From Utricularia gibba (taxonomy: Eukaryota > Streptophyta > Magnoliopsida > Lamiales > Lentibulariaceae): a DNA stretch of 64,000 nt. Below the pieces are notes generated by a model. The model made no database searches, was not told the origin of the DNA, and saw only the letters and a list, made by a program, of their open reading frames with translations. The translations under genes and the position numbers were made by a program. Positions 1-17,012 of this stretch are shown here, in pieces (within the stretch, counting starts at the first letter, position 1; every line of letters begins with the position of its first letter). The stretch spans positions 2,976,001-3,040,000 of the forward strand of contig NEEC01000012.1 in NCBI GenBank assembly GCA_002189035.1. The letters run 5' to 3'.

Positions 1-271
1 TCGGAGGAATTGGCGGTGTTCATCATTTTGGAGCAACGTATCTTTTGATATAGAAAAACAAAGTGCAACTTTTCATCTTATATCTTCTTCTTCAACCTTT
101 AAAAACTGCTTTTTTATCATTTTTTAGCAGTTATTTATCAGGAATGAAGATTTTGGTTTGGTGTGGAGTTCGCTTAGCGCTGTTTCGTATGACAAGTTGT
201 ATTTATCCTGTGATTATGCCTCTGTTTATTGTGTTTAAATTTGCATGTCTTTCTTTTTGTTAGTGAACACG
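1..271 (+). other. 5' leader of the threonine aldolase gene
   Basis: No coding exon is supported here. The stretch is T-rich, and a plausible 3' splice site (TTTTTGTTAG at about 253-262) lies just before the start codon at 272. The region therefore probably holds the end of a leader exon and a leader intron of the downstream gene. The short frames inside it resemble no known protein. Confidence 0.4.
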
Positions 272-2415
272 ATGATAAGAAAGGTGGATCTTCGGTCTGA
301 TACGGTGACCAAACCAACCGATACCATGCGGCTTGCAATGGCAAGCGCTGAAGTGGATGATGATGTTCTGGGTCATGACCCAACTGCTGGTCGCCTTGAA
401 AGAGAGATGGCACAAATTATGGGCAAGGAAGCAGCACTGTTTGTCCCTTCAGGCACCATGGCCAACCTTATCTGCGTGCTCACTCACTGCCAGGTCAGGG
501 GAAGTGAAGTTATTCTAGGTGATCGGTCACATATTCACGTTTATGAAAACGGTGGGATTTCGACAATTGGAGGGGTTCATCCTAAGACACTGAAGAACAA
601 TGAAGATGGAACTATGGATATTGACTTGATTGAAGCAGCAATACGAGATCCAACATCCCAATTTTATCCAACGACAAGGCTTATTTGCTTGGAGAACTCG
701 CATGCACTGTGAGTAATATACTTTTTGGTTTTCATTTATGGCAAATTAGTAGATAAAACACTGAGCCTATCTCCATGTGGAATAAATCATAGACGGCTTT
801 GGAGGGGTCAGTTCCCAAAGTTAATGTCTAGTAACTCTCCCTTTGCTGTATGGTATTGACTGCTTGGTTGCCTTGCAAAGTATGAATATTACTTTATTTT
901 GAGACGCCAAGTTTTAGTGTATTATCTTGGTAGCATCCTAATTGTGAATGTATCTTACTGCAGTTCTGGTGGTAGATGTTTAACCGCTCAGTATACAGAT
1001 GCTGTTGGAAAACTAGCGAAGAGACATGGAATAAAGCTTCATATAGATGGGGCTCGTATCTTCAATGCATCGCAGGTGCACTTAAACTTCTTGATTCTTG
1101 AAGTTATTATGTTTTATCACACTAAACATTTTTTTCAGGCTCTTGGAGTACCAGTCAAAAGGTTGGTGGAGGCTTCTGATTCAGTAACGGTACTCCATTG
1201 CATTCTTCTAAATTTTGTGTAACCAGTGGTATGTTTCATCTGTTTTGTGATATCATTTACACTTCTGACACACATGGATGATTCAGGCGTGCCTATCAAA
1301 AGGTCTTGGTGCCCCAGCAGGTACCATCATTGCAGGTTCAGAAACCTTCATTCAGAAGGTGAATAAGCTTCCATATTTTCCTTTGATATTTGAGTTTTTA
1401 AGTACTTTAACATCCATGTATGTTGCCCCAACTCCACCTTACAGGCTAGAGTTCTTAGGAAGACATTAGGTGGTGGCATGAGGCAGATTGGTGTTCTCTG
1501 TGCTGCTGGTTTAGTAGCGTTGGATGAAAATGTAGCGAAGTTACAAAGTGATCATAAGAATGCTAAGAGCCTGGCAGGTAGTTTCTCCATTCCGGGGTCA
1601 ATGCTTACTCCATATGTAATACTTCAGATTTTGTTCATGGGGCACTTTTTCATCTCTGTCTTAGAGGGTCTGAAGAGGATCAAGGGACTGAATGTTGATT
1701 TGATGTCTGTTGAGACCAATATTGTAAGATACATCACTCTATACCTTGAATGCAAGTAACACCATTATAACCTTGTACATGCTTTCAGGTCTTCGTAGAC
1801 ATCCTAGAAGCTTCGGGTATCACTGCAGATGACTTTGTTAAAAATCTAGAAGAGTATGGCGTGTATGGAATGGCTGATGGACCATTCAGGTGCAGTTTTC
1901 TTCAGCCATGCTTCTAATGTTGAGCATACACCTGATCTTCGTTTCAGTACTTCGGTAACTGGTTATGTTGTCCTTGCTTTCCTTCCACTTTGGTAGTTAG
2001 ATCTGCTCTAGTCTAATGCTCACACTTCTACCATCTCTCTAGTCCTTTAGTTAAACATTCCCTACGGGGGTCTCCCACAATAGAAATGCGAACACAAGCA
2101 CTCCTAGACTTGGATCCTTCTCCTCGAGTTGAAATCAACACCTTGTAACAAATGGAATGCATGTGGTTTCAGAGTTAGGTTCGTCACCCACCATCAGATC
2201 TCAGAGAAGGATGTGAAGTACACAATTTCTTGCGTCGAGGTAAAGAACTCAACTCTTCTCCTACATCAGGATATGAAACTCATGGTTGGTGTAGAGCTTC
2301 CTCAGTTTGATCTTCATTGCTCTTACAGAAAGCCCTTTGCTGTCAGCATAGTGAAACCGGCAAGCTGCTGATTGATCTCCAAACATCTCAGGTTGTTGCT
2401 ACTGCAACAGCTTAG
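272..2415 (+). CDS. THA1: L-threonine aldolase (low-specificity, PLP-dependent)
   Basis: Cleaves threonine or allo-threonine to glycine and acetaldehyde. It is a fold-type I PLP enzyme, expected in the cytosol. Nine exons: 272-708, 964-1075, 1139-1189, 1287-1358, 1445-1577, 1665-1723, 1789-1889, 2173-2239, 2329-2415; together 1119 nt, 372 residues. The protein opens with the family hallmark RKVDLRSDTVTKPT. The substrate/PLP region HIDGARIFNAS is in exon 2, and the PLP-binding lysine is in SKGLGAPAG (about K205). The C-terminus has the usual VTHHQIS strand. A Leu (HALSGGRC) sits at the first exon junction where relatives usually have Asn. The last exon was chosen because splicing at 2239/2329 gives an in-frame 29-residue tail; reading through instead would add an unrelated tail ending at 2371. 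Arabidopsis has two paralogues (THA1, THA2), so the symbol is approximate. Confidence 0.9.
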
Positions 2416-3389
2416 GTTGAATCTTTAGTTGAATTTCTCCAAGCAGTGAACTCAGGATGATATATTTGTCTGTTTGTTTGTGGGTTGTCATTGAATTTGA
2501 GTGTTCCAATTCCATTCAATTTGTAGTACAAGTGTGAACCTAAAGACTCTTATAAACCCCTAAATCCTACAGACCTTTCTTTCATGTGTTTGGAAAAAAA
2601 TGCAGTTGTTCATGTACCAGCAGTACAGCATTAGTTTATAGGCAGACATTAATCTGCAGATCCTGTTTAGTATTAATTTACACGTAAATGCTGAGGAAAC
2701 ATTTTGAAGGGAACATGAAATAACAGTCTTGCAATTCTGAAATAGTAGTATGTATTTTCAGCTATTGTCAATGCTCATAAGAAACACTGAAGAGACAAAG
2801 AATCTAAAAGAATGGAGCCTTCATTTATACAGAAACGGATGCAAGTCAAGGTTCATCAGAAACCAAAGTCTAGAGCAGCAAGATGATGAAAAGAATTTTG
2901 AGGAAACCAGTGAACATTTGAAATGCTGAATCAAACAAGCTACTGCAGTTCCCGGTCTATCTCCTCATATCATCAGATGAATTGTTGTATTGAGCTGTAC
3001 AAAGTTTACGAGGACTTGCCTTCTTGAACAGACCACTGACTTTTTCAGTACCTGTATAATTTCCAGTACTGGTAGCAAGTGTGCAAAGCATTTCCAGAAT
3101 GATGTCCAAAAGTTTCTTTTTCAAAATGAACCTCATTATTGACATCCTCTTCATCGCTCAGGGGCATCATCTCTCTCTTTACTGGCAGTGAGGACGGAGC
3201 CCCTTCAGATTTACTCAAGGCCACAATACCCTTATGAGTCATCTTGTTCTCCTCATTTTTGGATGGCAAGCTATGATTAGCTGAGTCTATTTTATGAGAA
3301 GATGAACACCTTGATGCCTTAGCACCAGGGCCGGAACATGAGCCACAAACATGAATAGTAGAACTATAATTGCATCCATAAACAAGTTG
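2416..3389. other. Interval with 3' ends of THA and JMJ; degraded JMJ C-terminal fragment
   Basis: Holds the 3' UTR of the threonine aldolase and, on the minus strand, sequence continuing in frame beyond the JMJ stop codon at 3390-3392 (open to 3045). A second piece at about 3050-2957 reads GLFKKASP, which resembles the extreme C-terminus of JMJ14/15/18-type proteins. The FYRN and FYRC domains that normally lie between zinc finger and tail are not found in any frame. I read this as remnant coding sequence, not a separate gene. Confidence 0.5.
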
Positions 3390-6538
<3,149 letters not shown>

Positions 6539-7679
6539 CACTACTGATGAACACCAAAACAGTGAAGACTGGATTACGGAAATACCATGTAAAATACAGA
6601 ATAGCAAATCGGAGAAATCCTTAAGATCTCAAGACCCATATAATGAACTGGCATTCATACTAAACAACAACCGCTTCTCCCCTTTGAAACTCTGAGTCCC
6701 TGACCTTGTGCTCCGCAGAATTTCTATACAGGGACACATGAAACCTGAAACGATATCACCAGATCAATTAGCATGTGGCGAAACTCCACAAAAATCAGGA
6801 ACCAAACGCAATAAGTCAACAGCAGGCTAAAAAAAGTCTTGTAAAATCTGATGTAGCAGATCGGACCCCAACCGCAATTTTCACGTACGTTGACTTTTGG
6901 GCATATCAAGAACACTGTTCTTTATCCTGAAAAAACACGAGCTTCCTCATGGCGAGCCTTGATAGACAATAAATCACAAAGTTCAGTCACAATGCCACAG
7001 CAAATTCTATCTGGGAATATCCAGAAGGAGTTGAAACGTGGTACTCCTTTCTAGATCAGATAGAACCGAAAAAAATGTTATTGCCTACAAAGCAAGCAAT
7101 AATTCCAATGGAATTAACTGCCATTCGTGCCCTCTCACCCGCAATACTACTTTCTCTTTGCGCAAATGTGGAAAAACCCAGTTCTTGACAAGACCCTCCC
7201 TTGCCTGGTCTAATGCCATAAAACAGTTTCAGTTTTTCCTTTGGGAAGGATCAATCCCTCTTCTTCAAATCACATGATATTTTATTGAATATTTTATCCT
7301 TTTTTCATGCATCTGCTTGACATCACATTATCATACAACCCTACACACCGACGTGGGCCTTGGGCTTTGGAAATCGGCATGAACTTTCCGCGTAATTGCA
7401 CTTCTACCCCCAACCCAACTTGTATTTCCAATTCCGCCCCACGCGCTGGTGGTGGTCTTCTCCCATTTTATCCCCATTTCCTCCAAGCGGGTCTTCGCTT
7501 TTTCTGTGGCGTTTCTCTCACGACGCGTTCCCCGCTCCCCCAGCTTCTCTGTTCCACCGACTCGATTGTTTTTTTCTTGAAGATTGGGGAAAACCGATCG
7601 CCGTCTTGGGGGAGCTGAAGGAGCTTCGTGTTGCGGAATTGGAAGGAAAATTCGTACCCTTTTTTTTCTCTGGATCTCG
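6539..7679. promoter_or_regulatory. Shared 5' interval between divergent JMJ (-) and RING E3 (+) genes
   Basis: About 1.1 kb between two start codons pointing away from each other. The minus side (6539-6720) probably carries JMJ leader sequence: the frame is open upstream of the chosen ATG with no clear signal. The plus side from about 7480 is C/T-rich, typical of a plant 5' leader. No further gene is supported. The interval must hold both promoters. Confidence 0.5.
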
Positions 7680-8831
7680 ATGTCATCGACTTACTGGTGT
7701 CACAGATGCAGCCGATTCGTTAGAGTTTGGACCCAAGATTCCATTGTTTGCCCAGATTGCAGCGGTGGATTCGTTGAAGAGGTCGACACGTCTGCTCGAT
7801 TTTCTCTTCCCGATTCCAGGAGACGCCGATTTCCTGCTGCTGCTATGTATACGAGCACCCCGGTCTCCGATTCGGTGCCTCCCACGGGGTCGGGGTCCAG
7901 TTCTGGATCCGGATCCAGCCCGAGGCTTAGGAGAAGCCGCAGGCATGGGGGTGACCGATCACCGTTTAATCCAGTCATCGTCCTCCGCGGCCAGGCAGAC
8001 GCTGGGGCTGGGACTGCAGCGAGTGGTGGGTTTGAGTTGTACTATGACGATGGAGCAGGCTCGGGCCTTCGGCCGCTACCGGCGGCTATGTCTGAGTTCT
8101 TATTGGGTTCAGGTTTCGATCGGTTGTTGGACCAGCTGTCGCACATTGAGGCGAATGGGATTGCGAGAGCTGAGAGTAATCCGCCTGCCTCAAAAGCAGC
8201 TATAGAGTCTTTGGCCAAGATCGAGATTGTTGAGCAACATATTTCGGTCGAGTCCCACTGTGCAGTTTGCAAAGATGCCTTCGAGTTGGGAACCGAGGCT
8301 AGAGAAATGCCCTGTAAACATTTATACCATCAAGATTGCATTTTTCCTTGGCTTTCTTTGAGGAATTCTTGTCCAGTATGTCGTCATGAATTGCCAACTG
8401 ATAATGACAGTGTTGATGGTGCAATGAGCTCCGCTGAAACAAACAGAGGAGAAAACGAGATAGCAAACAATGATGAAATGGTAGGTTTGACAATATGGAG
8501 ATTACCGGGAGGTGGGTTTGCTGTTGGTCGATTTTCTGGTGGAAGAAGAGGTGGCGAGAGGGAGTTGCCCGTAGTTTACACAGAGATGGATGGTGGGTTT
8601 AGTAGTAACAATGGTGTACCTAGAAGAATTTCGTGGGGTTCCAGAAGTAGCATATCAAGGGATAGAAGTGGATTTAGAAGGTTTTTGAATAGTCTGTTTA
8701 CATGTTTTGGGAGAGGTGAGTCATCCAGTTCTAGCTCTAATCTCGATTCTAGAATTAGCCCAGGAAGTGGGCCTATGAACTCCATCCCAAGAAGGCGTAG
8801 AGGATGGGCTTTTGAATATGGAAGATGGTGA
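7680..8831 (+). CDS. RING-H2 E3 ubiquitin ligase with DUF1117 (RDUF-type)
   Basis: Single-exon gene of 383 residues. An N-terminal zinc ribbon (residues about 5-30: [20 protein letters not shown]) is followed by a Ser/Gly/Arg-rich linker. A RING-H2 finger at about 193-235 has the ligand order C-x2-C, C-x-H, H-x2-C, C-x2-C, seen in [17 protein letters not shown] and CPVCRHEL. The C-terminal DUF1117 region includes [16 protein letters not shown] and [13 protein letters not shown]. This architecture matches Arabidopsis RDUF1/RDUF2, E3 ligases involved in ABA and drought responses; that function is inferred from family. The start at 7680 was chosen because homologues begin MSSTYWC; the in-frame extension to 7584 is unlike them. 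Confidence 0.9.
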   Translation: MSSTYWCHRCSRFVRVWTQDSIVCPDCSGGFVEEVDTSARFSLPDSRRRRFPAAAMYTSTPVSDSVPPTGSGSSSGSGSSPRLRRSRRHGGDRSPFNPVIVLRGQADAGAGTAASGGFELYYDDGAGSGLRPLPAAMSEFLLGSGFDRLLDQLSHIEANGIARAESNPPASKAAIESLAKIEIVEQHISVESHCAVCKDAFELGTEAREMPCKHLYHQDCIFPWLSLRNSCPVCRHELPTDNDSVDGAMSSAETNRGENEIANNDEMVGLTIWRLPGGGFAVGRFSGGRRGGERELPVVYTEMDGGFSSNNGVPRRISWGSRSSISRDRSGFRRFLNSLFTCFGRGESSSSSSNLDSRISPGSGPMNSIPRRRRGWAFEYGRW

Positions 8832-9953
8832 GCAATGCTTCTATATTAAGAAAACTGCACTTTCCTGGCAATTGAACCAAATGCTCTCTATGTTCCTATG
8901 ATGAAATTGATGTGGGCTATGGAGCTCAGCTTTTACTAAAAAGATGGAGCTTTTATCTGGAGCCAGATCTTTCCACATATATATATTGGTTGACCTTAGA
9001 ATTGTGCTTGTGGGGATGATCACCCTTGGATGCATCCACCATCATGCTGCTCGCGCTTTCTGTATTCCCTCCACTTCATCGTCTGTGATTCTGTTGCAAT
9101 TTGCAAAACTTCAGACTCATATATGATTGATCATTAGCATTAATTTGGTACGTTGTTGGTTATGTCCAAGTCTGAGCCCAAATACATGCCCTTTGCTTTA
9201 CTTTACTTTTGAAATCAAACACTGCAGATTCCATTATGGTTGTCTCTCTTTACGTATTGTTGTGTTAACTGGAATCAGGGAAAGAAAAGAATTCCACCCA
9301 ACTTTACATGTGTGTAGCTACTGATGATAAATAGATAGTCTTCCTGAAATCCCTACGGTGGTGGTTACAATCGTCTTGGGCATGATCTGTAGCAAAGGTT
9401 TTTTGTCATTTGGGGCTTCAGGTTGCTTGCAATGGGATGCCGTGAGGCTCTTGTTTTGCTTCGCCGGCAGCCCATATGCAAAACACAACCGATGCTCAGT
9501 CTTGTTGTCCCGGAGGTCCAGTCCGGGAAACTTGCTGGCGGTCGGTCATACAAGGGTCAGCCAGCATAATATTCCCAGAGCAACTTCCGATCCACCGGTA
9601 ATTCCGGAAATATTTTTCCGATCTTGGTGTATAATATTGTCTTACCGGCCATATCACCGGAATTCCAGAATATTTTATTCCGATCCATCGGTAATTTTTA
9701 AATTCGAATTTTAAACAATGCTTTTAATAGCTCTGACCCGAACTCATATCGGGTGTTGCGTTTCATTGTGTTCCTATTTGTTTCATATTGGGCCTAGGCT
9801 AATAAATTCAGGCCTGGGCCTTCAGCCCAACCCGGCAGAAGTTGGAGATAGAGACGTTTCAGGCTCCTAGGTTGGCGGCGTTTCCTCTTCAATTGGCCTC
9901 GGAAAACGCTTCCACTGCAATCGGTGGTCTACCACAGTTCGCAACCGATCTCC
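8832..9953. other. Intergenic interval with an imperfect CCGG-rich repeat
   Basis: Contains the 3' UTR of the RING gene and the promoter of the next gene. Around 9585-9705 two imperfect copies of a block occur (ACCGGTAATTCCGG..TTCCGATC and TCACCGGAATTCC..TTCCGATC). The frame at 9358-9714 is open but resembles nothing known, and I do not call it a gene. Confidence 0.4.
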
Positions 9954-11065
9954 ATGGCAAAAAATCGGGACCCCGCGCCGCAGCATGAATGTACTTCGGA
10001 GGAAGAGGAGTCTGGGTCCGAATCCGAGTCTGAATCAGAATCAGAGCGTGAGCCAACTCCGCCGCCTACAAAGGGCCGATCTAAACCGGCTACAACACAG
10101 ACACCGCAGCCGCAGAAGCCTCACGAGAAGTCGGAGGATAGTGACTCGGGGTCTGGTTCTGAGTCGGATGAGTCTAGCGACGATGAGGCGCCTTCGCAAC
10201 CTGAGCCCGTGGTGCAGAAGCCCGCTTCCGTGAAGAAGCCCACCACTACCCAGACTAGTTCATCTAAAGTTACGACTCCGGCTACGAAAGTGGCAGGCGT
10301 TAAACGAGCGGCCGAAACGAATGGCCAGAGTGTTAAGGATGCGAAGAAGGGCAAGACGAAAAATGATACGCTGGCAGAAACTGGTTCCAAGAGGTCAAAT
10401 TTTCAAAGGATTTGGAGCGATGATGATGAGATTGTTCTTTTGAGCGGAATGTTGGATTACATGGAGGAGAAGAAGGCTGACCCTTATGTAGAAATCACGT
10501 CTTTTCATGATTCTATTAGGGAGAGATTGCAGGTAACCGTGAATAAGGATCAATTGAGGAGTAAAATGAGAGCACTAAAGAGGAGGTTCACAAACAATCA
10601 GAGTAAAGAAGTGGATGGTGAAGATCGTGTCTTTTCCAAGCCACATGAACACTTGGCTTACCAGTTATCCAAAAAAATATGGGGAAAAGCGAGCATGGAA
10701 ACCTCAGTTGGTAGTCTCTGTCCCAAATTGCCACAGCAGCCAATAATTAGAAAGGAAAAGAGCGTTTCTGAGCATAGCAACGGTGTAATACCAGTCGAGG
10801 TCGCTGATGCTGTTAAAACGGGTGCAGATGGTGATACATTGCGGAAGTTTTCTAATCTCAGATCTAACTCTGGAGGTGCTCGGGACATGGAAGAGATGAT
10901 TCTGAAGATTGGAAGAGAGCTTTTTGAAGGGGGAAAGTGGTGGAAGGGAGTAAAGTTTGGAAGAATCTTGAACTACAGCAGATGGAGATCTATTTGGAGA
11001 CACTGCAGATAAAGACGGAACAGACTAGGCTGGTCCTCGATGGTTTGAAGTCACAGAACCTTTGA
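9954..11065 (+). CDS. GeBP/STOREKEEPER-like transcription regulator (DUF573), one-base frameshift near the 3' end
   Basis: Predicted nuclear DNA-binding protein of the plant GeBP/STKL family. Residues 1-140 are acidic and Ser/Pro-rich (repeated SESESE, SGSGSESDESSDDE) with Lys-rich patches. The DUF573 winged-helix-like domain starts near residue 147 (RIWSDDDEIVLLSGMLDY) and runs to about 245 (SKKIWG). As written, the frame ends at 11012 in an atypical Trp/Arg-rich tail. One added G in the GGGGG run at 10929-10933 restores the leucine-rich C-terminal helix of the family (WKNLELQQMEIYLETL) to a TGA at 11063-11065, giving 1113 nt and 370 residues. I treat the deletion as a likely sequence error. 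Start at 9954 is the first ATG; an upstream GTG is not a start. Confidence 0.85.
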
Positions 11066-11564
11066 GTTATATACCAGTATAGCTGATTCTGCCTCAGGTC
11101 TGGCATGTCAGCTATCAGTTGGCTATCTGGTAGTCTACTTCAATTTAAGTAACCCTTTTATTGAACCCTCATTGTTGTTTTCTTGTGTTATGTTACACTA
11201 TTTCAGATTTTTCGATCTTCCCATCTTTCCCACTTTTAGAAAACTCTGGTTTTAATGAAGAAGCACTGCATTATCGACAAAATTGTATCTTGATGGTGGT
11301 TTTTTGAGTTCTAAGATTTTCTGTAGTCTTTAGTAAACTTAGAGCATGTGACCTACGAAGAAATGATACCAACATTCATGATGCGTAACGATCTCTGAAA
11401 TATATAGCTGATTTTAGTACAATATAAGCATATTCAACACCCTACAGGATACTTTTAAGACTGATTCGAACCTGGTGTAGGTGGTTTTTATGTTGTAGCA
11501 CGCTGTGCTATGGCAAGGACAGAGCTCTGTGCATGGTTCCTCAAACCGCCGCAGTGGGGAGCAT
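11066..11564. other. Convergent 3' interval
   Basis: About 500 bases between two convergent genes. It holds both 3' UTRs and nothing else I can support. Confidence 0.4.
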
Positions 11565-13034
11565 TCACTCTGTCTCTTGAAGCTTTTCCAACTCTCTGAT
11601 CACTTCTTCCATCCTCGGCCTGTATCTGGGTTCAGTGGCGATGCATTGCACGGTGAGAGTTGCAGCCCTCAAAGCTGCGCCTCGTGTGTATTGGCCATGT
11701 ATTCGTGAATCCATAACCTGGAGCACTCTCCTTTTGCTCGATAGGTATGGCTTCGCCCACTCGATCAGATTCTGCTCCCCAGGTGGCCGGTTTTTGTCGA
11801 TCACACGGCGACCGCTGAGCATCTCTAGAAGAACCACTCCGAAGCTGTACACATCACTTCTCGCTGTTAGATGCCCTGCACCATCAACAAAGTTTGCTTA
11901 CTGATTCCTTAATGGTTGCTAATCATGTACCGGTTTGTTTACCTGTAGCCATGTACTCCGGAGCTGCATAGCCGAAGGTACCCATGACTCTGGTTGATAC
12001 ATGGCTCTTTCCATCCGCTGGACCGTCTTTAGCTAATCCGAAATCAGATAGCTTGGCGGTGTAATCCTGCAAAGCCGAAGTTGGATCATTCTCAGAAGCC
12101 ATGTGTTTGTTTTGGAAACGAGTTTTGGTGATCAGGGTTCGTTCATACCACGTCCAGCAGAACATTGGAGGATTTGAAGTCCCTGAAAATCACTCTTGCT
12201 TCAGGGCTGTGAAGATATGCAAGTCCCCTTGCAGCTCCGAGAGCTACCCTCATCCTCAAGCTCCACGACAATGGCTGGAAGTGAGCCGAGCCTGAAAAGC
12301 GATTTGATTTCGAATCAACTCAAAAGGGTTGATAAGAAAGATGGATTCTGTTTGCGGCAAGCACAAATCAGATCAACTTACGCCTGAAGAGGTGATTCTC
12401 CAAGCTTCCACGAGGCATGAATTCGTAGACTAAAAGCCTGTGATCATCCTCTGCGCAGTAGCCTATGAGCTTAACCAGATTAGGATGCTTGAGTTGGCTC
12501 AGGTAGTTTATCTCCGTCTGAAATCCAATCAGTTGATCGAAAAAGAGGCATTAGAATCCACAAGAAACATGAAAACAAGAGCATATGTTATGTTGAGGTG
12601 TTACTCTACATACCAACCATTCTTTGTGACCCTGGGGGCCTTCTTGATTGAGTTTCTTTACAGCAATGACTAGCCCAGTTCCAGGCTTAGCAGCTTTGTA
12701 AGTATTCTCATCAATCCACCCTTTGAAAACGCTCCCGAAACCTCCTTCACCAAGCAAACTATCAGGCCTGAAGTTCCTAGTCGCAACTTTCAGATCATTG
12801 AAGCTCAAGTTTTTCAAACTCGTAAACGTCTCAGAAATATCAGGGGATGGATTCCGAGTTCGAGTCGGAGTTGCGGACGGCGAACGCCTGCTGCTTAAAT
12901 CCCCTGCAGCAGCAATCAGTAAACTCAGATTCAAACACTCGCTTTGAGAAAATTGGACTCGACTAGACAAATTAACAAACACCTTCTCTGCGATGAAGAT
13001 CATCAGTAACCTGAACGCTGCAACAGGAACCCAT
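11565..13034 (-). CDS. Receptor-like cytoplasmic kinase, RLCK-VII (PBL/APK1 type)
   Basis: Six exons: 13034-12983, 12903-12614, 12517-12382, 12291-12149, 12066-11943, 11875-11565; 1056 nt, 351 residues. The first exon encodes only 17 residues starting MGSCCS, a clear N-myristoylation (Gly2) plus palmitoylation (Cys) signal that anchors such kinases to the plasma membrane. The kinase core is complete: glycine loop [11 protein letters not shown], catalytic Lys in IAVKKLN, catalytic loop FRDFKSSN (an RD kinase), DFG in SDFGLAKDG, and an activation loop with [22 protein letters not shown] kinases relay signals from pattern-recognition receptors; the exact member cannot be assigned. The short first exon is easy to miss: the frame is open upstream of exon 2 and tempts one to a longer wrong start. 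The protein is somewhat shorter than BIK1 or APK1A (about 390-410 residues), mostly in the tail. Confidence 0.9.
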
Positions 13035-14159
13035 ACTCCTCGGAGCACCCCCTGTTCAACAACGTCCCCTTCTCTTTCTTCGTAATAAAGAAGAAGGGGT
13101 TGTGTGAACATATGAAGCGATTTGAAGACAGGGTTTGACCCAAACCGGTTCACGGAACAGAAAAGCAAAAACAAGTTGCGACTTTTTGGCCCTCCGATAC
13201 CCTGTTCCTGGACACAGAAAGAGTCCCACTTCACAACTGGGAAAGTTCAAGGACGTGGAAACATGATGTAGGCTCATCGACTAAGCTGCAAGGATACGCG
13301 TTCATATTCAATCAACCAGTCAACGGAAGGGAAAAAAGAAATCCCCTTTTTCTGTTTTCATATTCAGTTTTCACATTTTTAAAGCGAAACCAGAGAAGAA
13401 CGTCCAAATACCACGAACAGTGAGAAAAGGGCGTCAACTAGGAGGACTCCTACTTTCTGTAAATCAAACAAATACCGTGAAGGCCTTGAAGATAAAGGCG
13501 ATACACACATGACGTCTTCTGAGCGAGGGGACCGCCGTAAAACGGAAACTACTAAAGAAATGCGAGCGTAGGCGTCCGTCTTCCTCCCCAGTAATTAACT
13601 GGCTGTAAACACCAACGGGATTCGGTATCGTTAGGTTACAACTGTACGTACGCCATTCGCCGATTGCTTCAAACTATATCTCCGACCTGGCAACCACTGG
13701 TGGCGGGTCCCGCCACCGCCACCGCCACCGCCACCGCCACCACCACCGCCACGACTCTGGTTTTCTTGAGAGTAATATTTGAACAAAAACGAATTTGTTT
13801 CATTTTACCAATTTATGTATTCGAAATTATATGCCTCACAATATAATGAAAATTAATTAAAAATTTCGCACAATTAACATTTTCTCAAAAATAATCATTT
13901 TTTTAAACGTTTTTAAAATATGAAACCTTCCTAGGGACTTCATATTCACCTTATAACCAAACAGAAGTGGGAACACTGCAATAAGTAAAAATAGCCTCCT
14001 TGAGCAGACGGTTAAAAGAGTGCGATTTCAAGAGTAAGCTCAAGCTCCAACACGAAGCTTATTGGTATTCGGATGCCCCAAACAAAAGTGTGAACATAAG
14101 CATGGAACAACAAGTGGTGATGCTTGGCAGCATGTCTGCACTACCTGCATGAGCAAAAC
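13035..14159. other. Interval between RLCK and TPI genes with a CCGCCA microsatellite
   Basis: Holds the RLCK promoter and leader (near 13035-13500) and the TPI 3' UTR (from about 14159 down). A hexanucleotide run of CCGCCA lies at 13711-13752, followed by a short AT-rich stretch. The 60-residue frame across it is low complexity and not a gene. Confidence 0.4.
13711..13752. repeat. (CCGCCA)n microsatellite
   Basis: About six near-perfect CCGCCA/CCACCG units, the last ones degenerate (CCACCACCACCG). Noncoding. Confidence 0.9.
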
Positions 14160-16514
<2,355 letters not shown>

Positions 16515-17012
16515 TTCAATAATCGCAGGAACAAGGAAAATAGTCTTCGGAAGTGAAAATGGGTGCGCTTTAGAGTGAGAAAGCAGACAAAACCTCCCCG
16601 GAATAGGCTCTTAATCGTGGGGAGAAGAAAACCCGCATGCTCTTGCGGATCACGAGAGGTGGAATGTCTATAATACCCTTAACGCCGTTACGTAACACCA
16701 CGTGGCAGGGGCGGAATTGGAAATTCAAAAAATAGAAAAATACCTCCTCTTTTATTTCTAACACTTTCGGGAAACCTTATCCACAGTCCCAACATTTCCT
16801 TCTTACAAAATAATTATTTTAATTATTATCTTTTGAAAGATAATCACGAAATTTTTTTTTTAAAAAAACTCGTCGCATAAAATAAATAAATATATAATTT
16901 TATATTGTAATTATTTTTTTTGGACAGCGGGTGGATAATATTGCTCTAGTTAGTGGTGACGTGGGCCTACTCATTTTGCTTACAGTTCTCCATCCCGCTC
17001 CAGCGGCCACAT
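16515..17012. other. Interval between TPI start and CPD stop
   Basis: About 500 bases holding the TPI leader and promoter. There is an AT-rich stretch at about 16800-16920. No gene is supported. Confidence 0.4.

Noticed and set aside
2240..2371. Read-through end of threonine aldolase at 2371
   Set aside because: Splicing at 2239/2329 gives a more family-like, in-frame tail; the read-through adds an unrelated 40-residue tail.
2957..3269. Separate small gene(s) downstream of the JMJ gene
   Set aside because: The frames are in line with, or resemble, the JMJ C-terminus; better explained as remnants.
7396..8205. 269-codon frame overlapping the RING E3 gene
   Set aside because: A shadow frame: low-complexity translation with no motif, while the other frame carries zinc ribbon, RING and DUF1117.
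9358..9714. 118-codon plus-strand frame in the interval before the GeBP-like gene
   Set aside because: Covers an imperfect repeat and has no likeness to a protein I know.
13664..13846. Short frame over the CCGCCA microsatellite
   Set aside because: Translation is an Ala/Thr repeat produced by the microsatellite.
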